11,979 nucleotides of DNA from Candidatus Rokuibacteriota bacterium. GTDB lineage: Bacteria; Methylomirabilota; Methylomirabilia; Rokubacteriales; CSP1-6. This document shows, one piece after another, positions 6,895 through 11,979 of the stretch (position 1 is the stretch's first letter; the number at the start of each line of letters is the position of its first letter). The DNA lies in NCBI GenBank assembly GCA_016206385.1, contig JACQRS010000250.1, positions 1 through 11,979 of the forward strand. Reading direction: 5' to 3'. Both the position numbers and the translations under genes were made by a program. Below the pieces are notes generated by a model, which saw only the letters and a program-made list of their open reading frames with translations, was not told the DNA's origin and made no database searches.

Positions 6895-7772
6895 ACATTT
6901 TCCTCGAGTCGCTCGGCGATGAGCCCGGTCGGCCGGAGCATCAGGACCGCCAGAACGAACACGAACGTCACCACGTCCTGGTAGCTCGTCGTGAGGTAGC
7001 CGGCCGTGAGCGCTTCCGCGAGGCCCACCACGACGCCCGCGATCACCGTCCCCAGCACGCTGCCGATACCCCCGACGATCACCACCGCAAACCCCTTCAG
7101 CGTCGCTGCCCCGCCCATGAGCGGGCTCACCATCACGAGGGGGCCCATCATCGCTCCCGCGACACCGGCCAGCAACGCCCCGATCACGAACGTCCCCATC
7201 ACGAGGAGTGGCGTGTTGATGCCCATCAGCCCGGCGACCTCCCGGTCCTGGGTCGCCGCCCGGACCGCGGTGCCGATCCGGGTATGGCGCAGCGCCAGCG
7301 AGAGCAGCGCGACGAGGAGCGCTGTGATCCCCACGATGAGCAGTCGCTGCGCCGAAAGCCGTATCGAGCCCACGGTGACCATCGCCGATCCGAGCCCCGT
7401 CGACAGCAGGGCCGGATCGGCGCCGAACACGACCAGTCCCAGGTTGCTCATCAGCACGGAGATCCCGATGGTGCTGATCAGCGGGCTCAAGGGCGGATGG
7501 GTGGCCAGCGGGCGGATCCCGATCCGCTCGACCAGGAACCCGCACAGGCCGGCGGCGAGGGCGCCACCGGCGGCGCTGAGCCCGTAGGACAGCCCCCCCT
7601 GGGTGTAGAGGACGTAGGTGACGATCCCCCCGATCATCACCAGCTCGCCATGAGCGAAGTTGATGATGTTCAGGACGCCATACACCAGCGTCAGGCCCAG
7701 GGCGATCAGCACATAGATGCTCCCGGTCGAGAGACCGTTGACGACCAGCACCACGAAGGACTCGACGCCCAC
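6891..7772 (-). CDS. livH: Branched-chain-amino-acid-type ABC transporter permease (LivH family)
   Basis: 293-residue inner-membrane permease of the LivH family, partner of LivM in the channel. The N-terminus has the typical NGLSTGSIYVLIALGLTLVYG segment and then NIINFAHGELVMIGG at about 35-49. The coupling loop is in the AATQDREVAGLMGIN region. KGFAVVIVGGIGSVLGTVIAG near the C-terminus is the usual conserved LivH block. Length and hydrophobic pattern fit a full protein with about eight membrane segments. The start is GTG at 7772, 7 nt after the stop codon of the binding-protein gene; AGGT about 10 nt upstream may serve as ribosome site. Its 3' end overlaps the proposed CTG start of livM. Confidence 0.95.
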   Translation of the reverse strand: MGVESFVVLVVNGLSTGSIYVLIALGLTLVYGVLNIINFAHGELVMIGGIVTYVLYTQGGLSYGLSAAGGALAAGLCGFLVERIGIRPLATHPPLSPLISTIGISVLMSNLGLVVFGADPALLSTGLGSAMVTVGSIRLSAQRLLIVGITALLVALLSLALRHTRIGTAVRAATQDREVAGLMGINTPLLVMGTFVIGALLAGVAGAMMGPLVMVSPLMGGAATLKGFAVVIVGGIGSVLGTVIAGVVVGLAEALTAGYLTTSYQDVVTFVFVLAVLMLRPTGLIAERLEENV

Positions 7773-7779
7773 CGCCGCG

Positions 7780-8886
7780 TTACCTGAGAAGCTCCCGCGT
7801 GCCGTTCTTCCAGCGGACGACGAAGCCGGCCTTCGTCACCTGCCCCTTCCCATCGAAGGTCGTCGGACCCGCGAGCGCCGGGAGGTTCGCCGTCTGGGCC
7901 AGGGCGCTGCGCAGGCTCTCGCGGTCGCGGCCGCCGCGCTTCACCGCGTCGACGATCGCGCCGACGCCGTCAGCCGCCAGGGCCGCGAACGTCTCCGGCT
8001 CCCGGTTGTACTTCTTCTTGAATGCCTCCCGGAAGCGCGCCGACATGGGATTCTCCGTGGTCACCTCGAAGAAGCTGATGGCGATCAGGTCGTCGATCAG
8101 CGGGCCGGCCTTGCCCAGGAAGTCGGTGGTGCCGATGGTCTGCATCCCCACCCAGCGGGGCTTGAAGCCGACCTCGGACACGTTGCGCAGCACCAGCTGC
8201 GCCTGTGGAGCCAGAAGCGCGACGAACACCGCATCGGTCGAAGCCGCCTTCAGCTTCGTCGCCAGCGGGACAAAGTTAACTTCCGTTCGCGGAACCCCAT
8301 CGAAGGCGACGACCTTGATGCCGGTGGCCTCTGCGCGCTCACGAAATTTCGACGCCGCGTCCCGGCCCCAGTCGGTCTGCTCGAACACGAATCCGATCCG
8401 CTGCGGCTTCTCTTTCATCGTCTGGGTAAACAGCGCATTCACGACCTGCGTGTTGTTCGGCGTGGTCCGGAAGACGTACCGGTACCCCTGCTCGGTGATC
8501 TTGTCCGCGCTCGACGTATGGACCACGATCGGAGTCTTCGCCCGCTCGGAAATCGAGGTCGCGGCGACGCTGGCGCTGCTGCAGAGGGCGCCCAGCAGCA
8601 CGTGGACGCCGTCCCGGATCAACTTCTCGGTGGCGGCGGCCGCCTGCTTCGGCTCGCAGGCGCCGTCCTCGATCTTCAGCACCAGCCGAAAGTCCTTGGC
8701 CTCCGCATTGGCCTGCTCGACGGCCAGCGTCGCCCCCTGGACCGAGAACTGGCCGATTTGTGCCCCCGGTCCCGTCACCGGAGCCGGATAACCGATCGTG
8801 ATCACCCTGGGCTGAGCCCCGACGCTGAAGAACGACGCCCCGATCAGTACGGCGCTGGCCATCGCGACAAGAACCCATCGTCCCAT
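7780..8886 (-). CDS. Periplasmic substrate-binding protein of a LIV-type ABC transporter
   Basis: 368-residue type 1 periplasmic binding protein (Peripla_BP_6/LivK family) that delivers the ligand to LivHM. The ATG at 8886 has GGAGGTG at ideal spacing and opens a clear Sec signal peptide: Arg3, a hydrophobic core to about residue 20, and a likely cut after SVGA (24/25). The mature start ITIGYPAPVTGPGA is the family's first strand and loop. Cys77 (GACEPKQA) and Cys102 (LLGALCSS) match the disulfide pair known in Leu/Ile/Val-binding proteins. A lipobox is not seen, so it is probably soluble in the periplasm. It is the first gene of the transporter set, 130 nt downstream of the DapA-like gene and 7 nt before livH. 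The ligand is not deducible; catabolic neighbours suggest an organic acid, amide or heterocycle over a plain amino acid (inference). Confidence 0.93.
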   Translation of the reverse strand: MGRWVLVAMASAVLIGASFFSVGAQPRVITIGYPAPVTGPGAQIGQFSVQGATLAVEQANAEAKDFRLVLKIEDGACEPKQAAAATEKLIRDGVHVLLGALCSSASVAATSISERAKTPIVVHTSSADKITEQGYRYVFRTTPNNTQVVNALFTQTMKEKPQRIGFVFEQTDWGRDAASKFRERAEATGIKVVAFDGVPRTEVNFVPLATKLKAASTDAVFVALLAPQAQLVLRNVSEVGFKPRWVGMQTIGTTDFLGKAGPLIDDLIAISFFEVTTENPMSARFREAFKKKYNREPETFAALAADGVGAIVDAVKRGGRDRESLRSALAQTANLPALAGPTTFDGKGQVTKAGFVVRWKNGTRELLR

Positions 8887-9016
8887 CGGACACCTCCATC
8901 CTCCGTCGTCGATTGACACCCTGGATCCAACCGGGAATCGTCGCGCTTCGCTCGGGCGTTTACTTGCGCGCTCCTCCCCTCTACGCCGTCGTAGGCCTCC
9001 GTCCAGTGGCGCCACG
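8887..9016 (-). promoter_or_regulatory. 130-nt leader before the transporter genes
   Basis: This is the gap between the stop codon of the DapA-like gene and the binding-protein start. It contains the GGAGG of the latter, a second GGAGG 13 nt further upstream, a 10-bp perfect palindrome GTGGCGCCAC at 9006-9015 right after the stop codon, and a small CTACG/CGTAG stem. No convincing -35/-10 pair or T-rich terminator was found. It may hold a promoter or operator for the transporter set, but the sequence does not decide it. Confidence 0.3.
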
Positions 9017-9931
9017 CTACCCGCGCGCGACCAGCCCCAGGTCCGCCAGGAGACCCCGTAAGACCCGCCGGTCCGCCTCTCCGAGGGAGCGCAGGGGCAG
9101 GCGCGGCGGGCCCAGCGGCTTGCCCATGATCTCCGCCGCCGCCTTGACGGCGCGCGTCAGGCTCTTCTCCGCGTAGAAGTCACAGAGCGGGAGGATCTGC
9201 ATGAAGACCTCGCGGGCCTTATCGACGTCCCGCCGGCGGACCGCCAGCTCGAAGATCTCGACGCAGAGCTGGGGAATGGTGTTGGCGATCCCGGTCGTCC
9301 AGCCCGACGCGCCCACGGCGAACGCCGCCAGGCCCAGCGACTGGTGGCCGATAGACACCTTCATGCGGCCGCCCGTGAGGGCCAGAATGTCCTGCACCCG
9401 GCGGATATCCCCGGAGCTCTCCTTCACGCCCGTGAAGTGGTTGAACTCCCTGGCCAGCCGCGCGATGAAGCGCGGGGCCATGTCGACCTTCGTGGTGCCG
9501 GGGTTGTTGTAGACCATCACCGGGATCGAGACCGCCTGCGCGATGGCCCGGTAGTGCTCGAAGAGCTCCTCCTCGTTCGGCAGCCAGTAGGACTGGGGAT
9601 TGACGATGATGGCGTCGGCGCCCGCCCCCTCGGCGTGCCGGCTCAGGGCGACCGCCGTGCGCGTCGCGATGGCCGCGGTCCCGATGACGACCGGCACCCG
9701 TCCCTTGACGGCATCGATGGTGACCTCGGCCACCCGGCGCCGTTCATCCTCCGACAGGAGCGCGAACTCCCCGGTGCTCCCGAGCGCCGTGATGCCGTGG
9801 ATGCCGCCCTCCCGGACAAGGTCGTCGATGTGCGAGCGCAGGCGGGACTCGTCCAGGTCCTGCGTCTCGGGTCGCAGGGGCGTGGCCAGAAAGGGGTACA
9901 CACCATCGAACAGCTCCAGCTTGGCGGTCAC
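9017..9931 (-). CDS. DapA-superfamily (dihydrodipicolinate synthase-like) lyase/aldolase
   Basis: 304-residue class I (Schiff-base) aldolase-type protein of the DHDPS/N-acetylneuraminate lyase superfamily, the usual full length. The pyruvate-binding GSTGE is at residues 51-55. The catalytic Tyr is Tyr141 in MVYNNPGTT, and the Schiff-base Lys is Lys170 in TGVKESSGD. Both key residues are present, so an active enzyme forming or splitting a 2-keto acid is expected. The position of E. coli DapA Arg138, which holds the semialdehyde carboxylate, is Thr146 here. That and the catabolic setting argue against lysine biosynthesis; a 2-keto-3-deoxy acid aldolase or dehydratase is more likely. The start is GTG at 9931 with GAGGAG upstream. 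It lies 16 nt after the regulator gene, so the two are probably one transcript. Exact substrate unknown. Confidence 0.9.
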   Translation of the reverse strand: MTAKLELFDGVYPFLATPLRPETQDLDESRLRSHIDDLVREGGIHGITALGSTGEFALLSEDERRRVAEVTIDAVKGRVPVVIGTAAIATRTAVALSRHAEGAGADAIIVNPQSYWLPNEEELFEHYRAIAQAVSIPVMVYNNPGTTKVDMAPRFIARLAREFNHFTGVKESSGDIRRVQDILALTGGRMKVSIGHQSLGLAAFAVGASGWTTGIANTIPQLCVEIFELAVRRRDVDKAREVFMQILPLCDFYAEKSLTRAVKAAAEIMGKPLGPPRLPLRSLGEADRRVLRGLLADLGLVARG

Positions 9932-9947
9932 GATCGTCTCCTCAGCC

Positions 9948-10535
9948 TCACGAGGCGCCCAGCGACGAGACGACGACCAGCGCCTGCGCCGCCCGCCGCC
10001 CCATGCTCCGGCTGTGATGCCCGATCGAGGCGTCGAAGTAGATACAATCGCCGGGACGGAGCACGATGGTCTCGTTCCCCAAGCGCAGCTCCAGGCGTCC
10101 GCTCAGGACGTAGATCATCTCGTCACCGTCGTGATCGAACAGCGTCCGGGGAGCCGACCGCGGCGGTACCATGACGAAGGGCTCCATCTTCTTCGTCTTC
10201 TTCCGGAACGCGATCGATTCGTAGTTGTAGCCATGCAGGCTGCCTTCCCGCGCGAACCGCTTGCGCTCGCGGCGCCGCACCAACGAGTAGGGCACATCGA
10301 TCCGCGCCGACCCCTCGAACAGGGTCCCGACCGCCACCCCGAGCGCCTGCGCTACCTTCAGCAGCGTGGAGATCGACGGAATCTTGGCCCCGCGCTCGAT
10401 CTGGGACAGGAAGCCCTTGGTGAGCCCCGTCTTCGAGGCGAGCGCCGCCAGCGACAGCTGGCGTTCCAGGCGCAACGCCCGGAGCCGGTCCGAGAGCTGC
10501 TGTTCTTCCGAGGGGTGTTTTCTAATGGGCGACAT
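9948..10535 (-). CDS. XRE-family transcriptional regulator with C-terminal cupin domain
   Basis: 195-residue regulator. The N-terminal XRE helix-turn-helix is at about residues 15-70, with GLTKGFLSQIERGAKIPS and TLLKVAQALGV matching the family well. A linker leads to a C-terminal cupin_2 barrel (about 118-190) with HDGDEMIYVLSGRLEL at 135-150 and PGDCIYFDASIGHH at 161-174, where His135, Glu139 and His173/174 could bind metal or ligand. XRE-cupin proteins usually sense a small metabolite and control an adjacent catabolic or transport operon, often with self-control. It lies 16 nt before the DapA-like gene and just upstream of the transporter set, a fitting position to control both. The ATG at 10535 is chosen; a TTG at 10562 would add 9 residues but coincides with a possible -35 element. 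The effector is not deducible. Confidence 0.92.
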   Translation of the reverse strand: MSPIRKHPSEEQQLSDRLRALRLERQLSLAALASKTGLTKGFLSQIERGAKIPSISTLLKVAQALGVAVGTLFEGSARIDVPYSLVRRRERKRFAREGSLHGYNYESIAFRKKTKKMEPFVMVPPRSAPRTLFDHDGDEMIYVLSGRLELRLGNETIVLRPGDCIYFDASIGHHSRSMGRRAAQALVVVSSLGAS

Positions 10536-10562
10536 TATTATCCCCGTGGTAAACACTGTCAA
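10534..10562 (-). promoter_or_regulatory. Promoter-like/operator-like AT-rich patch before the regulator gene
   Basis: On the minus strand TTGACA (10562-10557) and AATAAT (10539-10534) are separated by 17 nt, a near-consensus sigma-70 pair in a window with few AT-rich stretches. Inside the spacer lies an imperfect palindrome GTGTTTACCAC (10556-10546), a possible operator. The difficulty is that the -10 box overlaps the ATG at 10535, so a transcript from it would start inside the gene. Either the true start codon is further on (a TTG at residue 21) or the patch is mainly an operator. Both motifs are seen; function is inference. Confidence 0.35.
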
Positions 10563-10607
10563 CCGGCGCCGCCCCGGCTCTGCCTCGGCGAGGGTGTCGT
10601 TCTCCGA

Positions 10608-10642
10608 CGCGGGCCGCCATCCCCGCCCCCTGCGGCCCCGCG
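10608..10642 (-). terminator. GC-rich hairpin just after the aldolase-like gene
   Basis: Directly after the TAA stop, the minus strand can form a 10-bp stem with one bulged G: a perfect 7-bp core GGGCCGC/GCGGCCC extended by CGC/GCG, with a 14-nt loop. There is no T-run, so it is a weak candidate for an intrinsic terminator; a factor-dependent stop or an RNA-processing hairpin is equally possible. It sits where the first pair of genes gives way to the regulator, which fits a transcript boundary. Confidence 0.3.
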
Positions 10643-10643
10643 G

Positions 10644-11411
10644 TTAGTCCAGACACCCGGGCTCGTTCCGCAGGACCCGGCGGGCGAAGTAGTGGAAGGT
10701 CGCGCCGACGGGCCGCGACTTGAGCCGGTAATCGTGGGCCTCACGGGCGAGCTCCGGCCTGACCGGCCGGATCGGCGCCACCGCGCGGGCCATCAGCTGC
10801 AGGCGCGCCGCCCGCTCGAAGAAGACAGCCATGACCGCGGCCTCCTCCACGGTGGAGCAGGCCACCAGCTGCCCATGGTGGGCGAGCAGGACCGCGCGCT
10901 TGTCGCCGAGCGCTCTGGAGATGATCTCGCCTTCCTCGTCGCCGATGGGCACGCCGGGCCACTCCGGCAGGAAGGCGCAGTCCTCGTAGAACATGCTCGT
11001 GTCCATGTGGGAGACGATCAGCTCCTCGCCCAGCATGGACAGGGCCGAGACGTGGGGCGGGTGGGTGTGGATGATGCAGTTCACGTCGGGCCGCGCGCGG
11101 TAGATCCAGAGGTGGAAGCGGTTCGAGGGGTTGGGCATCCCCTCCCCTTCCACCCGTCGCAGGTCGTCATCGACGCGGAGGAGACTGGAGGCGGTGGCCT
11201 CGTCGAACCCGAGGCCGAATCGCAGCGCCCAGAAGGTCCCCAGCTCGGCCCGGGCAGTGATCTGGCCCGCCAGCGCCGACTCGTGCCCCTCACCGGCCAG
11301 TATCCGGCAGGTCAGGGCGATCTTCTGCTTCACGGTCCATTCCGGCACCACCAGGTGCTGCTCCATCTCCGCGATCGCGCGCCCGTCGAACGGCTCCTTG
11401 GCCGGTTTCAT
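10644..11411 (-). CDS. Class II aldolase/adducin-family protein
   Basis: 255-residue protein of the class II aldolase/adducin fold (FucA/AraD/RhaD relatives), a typical length. The metal-binding HTHPPH is at residues 115-120 (His115 and His117 as ligands), with the third His in LLAHHG at 178/179. GHESALAGQITAR at 42-54 matches the family's N-terminal block. The segment aligned to the FucA catalytic Glu73 (SSEWRFH) reads NPSNRFH here, which places Ser96 at that site. Metal binding should be retained, but classical sugar-phosphate aldol cleavage may not be. Decarboxylase or other retro-aldol chemistry on a small hydroxy acid is an alternative; substrate unknown. The ATG at 11411 overlaps the stop codon of the nitrilase-like gene as ATGA, so the two are probably translated together. 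The next gene, the regulator, is 108 nt downstream. Confidence 0.9.
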   Translation of the reverse strand: MKPAKEPFDGRAIAEMEQHLVVPEWTVKQKIALTCRILAGEGHESALAGQITARAELGTFWALRFGLGFDEATASSLLRVDDDLRRVEGEGMPNPSNRFHLWIYRARPDVNCIIHTHPPHVSALSMLGEELIVSHMDTSMFYEDCAFLPEWPGVPIGDEEGEIISRALGDKRAVLLAHHGQLVACSTVEEAAVMAVFFERAARLQLMARAVAPIRPVRPELAREAHDYRLKSRPVGATFHYFARRVLRNEPGCLD

Positions 11412-11979
11412 GATGTCGTTCCCATCTCCTCGGGGGTCGAGGGTTCGACGAACCGCCCGTAGAGCTCCGGGCGCCGGTTACGCACCAAGTCGGTCCCCGG
11501 CCGGATCTGCTTGTCTCGAGCCCACACGAGGTTGAGGTACCCGAACGTGTAGTCGGTCTGGCCGCAGCTCGACTGGGACATCACGGCGGCGTTGGGCAGC
11601 ACGATCCGGCTGGCGCCGGGCAGGGCGGCATCGACCCGGTTGCCGGCCACGATGAAGACCTTGTTCTCAAGCGCACGCTCGCGGAGGAATAGCCGCTCCT
11701 CGCGGGGGGCCCGCCACGCCGACGGCGCCGCGATGAGGTCGGCGCCGAGGCAGGTGAGGATCCGGGCGACCTCGAAGAAGCACACCTCGTGGCCGACCAT
11801 GACCCCCACGTTGCCGAAGGGCAGCTCCACGACGAGATAGTCCGTGCCCGGAGTCGCCCATCGCCGCTCGGCCTCGGTCAGGTGCACCTTGCGGTACCGC
11901 CCGATCACGTCCCCCTCGGGCCCGACGACGAAGGTGGTGTGGTAGAGCCGGCCGGCCTCGCGCTCGACCAGGTCCAGGA
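11408..11979 (-). CDS. Nitrilase-superfamily carbon-nitrogen hydrolase, 5' end cut by window edge
   Basis: About 190 C-terminal residues of a C-N hydrolase, running in from the right edge; the N-terminal third, with the first catalytic Glu, is outside the window. The frame reads through the GTG at 11908 without a break, so that codon is internal. The catalytic Lys region RYRKVHLTEAE is present. After it comes VGVMVGHEVCFFEVARIL, where family members have C-x-E-x-x-F-P-E. The nucleophilic Cys position is Gly (codon GGC, 11794-11792), the Pro is Phe, and a Cys sits three residues later (11782-11780). The C-terminal half follows the family: GADLIAAPSAW, the ALENKVFIVAGNRV block and a final RRPELYG. 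Active relatives hydrolyse amides, carbamoyl groups or nitriles. It overlaps the aldolase-like gene as ATGA. Amidase activity is doubtful given the missing Cys. Confidence 0.88.
   Translation of the reverse strand, partial: LDLVEREAGRLYHTTFVVGPEGDVIGRYRKVHLTEAERRWATPGTDYLVVELPFGNVGVMVGHEVCFFEVARILTCLGADLIAAPSAWRAPREERLFLRERALENKVFIVAGNRVDAALPGASRIVLPNAAVMSQSSCGQTDYTFGYLNLVWARDKQIRPGTDLVRNRRPELYGRFVEPSTPEEMGTTS

Noticed and set aside
5723..6898. A frame beginning ATG at 6898 with GAGG upstream, overlapping livM
   Set aside because: The product is hydrophilic and Arg/Gly-rich without membrane segments, so it cannot be LivM. It matters only as a clue to the livM start problem.
8339..8899. An ATG-initiated 186-codon frame starting 13 nt before the binding-protein start
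   Set aside because: Its GGAGG abuts the ATG with no spacing, the product is low-complexity, and the binding-protein frame has signal peptide and family motifs.
9006..9015. Perfect 10-bp palindrome GTGGCGCCAC after the DapA-like gene
   Set aside because: Too short and GC-rich to call an operator or terminator alone; no second copy was noticed near the other gaps.
9600..11462. A 620-codon open frame on the plus strand
   Set aside because: It runs antisense across the DapA-like, regulator and aldolase-like genes, is Arg/Pro/Gly-rich with no recognisable domain, and is expected in GC-rich DNA opposite real genes.

Overview
The window comes from a high-GC bacterium (about two-thirds G+C by eye, with G/C-rich third codon positions). 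Gene content is typical of soil or subsurface heterotrophs such as Candidatus Rokubacteria or high-GC Proteobacteria. That placement is inference from style; there is no rRNA or other marker gene. No tRNA, rRNA, CRISPR array, IS element or phage gene was seen. All eleven genes lie on the minus strand, so transcription runs from the right edge to the left edge. Coding is dense and genes are closely spaced or overlap by 4 nt.

In transcription order: (1) a nitrilase-superfamily C-N hydrolase cut by the right edge, overlapping by ATGA (2) a class II aldolase/adducin-type protein. After a 108-nt gap with a GC-rich hairpin and an AT-rich promoter-like patch come (3) an XRE-cupin transcriptional regulator and (4) a DapA-superfamily lyase. 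Then a complete branched-chain-amino-acid-type ABC importer: (5) periplasmic binding protein, (6) LivH and (7) LivM permeases, (8) LivG and (9) LivF ATPases. The series ends with two molybdenum enzymes, (10) a sulfite-oxidase-family oxidoreductase and (11) a lone xanthine dehydrogenase/CoxL-type large subunit. Last is (12 in gene order from the right, the eleventh complete-or-partial enzyme/transport product besides the regulator) an alpha/beta hydrolase cut by the left edge.

The likely biology is an uptake-and-catabolism cluster. A LIV-type transporter would bring in a small organic compound (acid, amide or heterocycle), and Mo-dependent hydroxylation, hydrolysis and aldol/lyase chemistry would process it under a cupin-type regulator. 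The substrate cannot be read from the sequence.

The most unusual feature is a recurring loss of textbook catalytic residues while the folds look intact. The nitrilase has Gly at the nucleophilic Cys position. The XDH-like protein has Gln at the active-site Glu position. The alpha/beta hydrolase has Gly at the nucleophilic Ser position. The aldolase-like protein has Ser where FucA has its catalytic Glu. These may mark divergent subfamilies with altered chemistry, not decay, since the reading frames are open. LivM also has no ATG, GTG or TTG start at the expected place and may start at a CTG that overlaps the livH stop codon.
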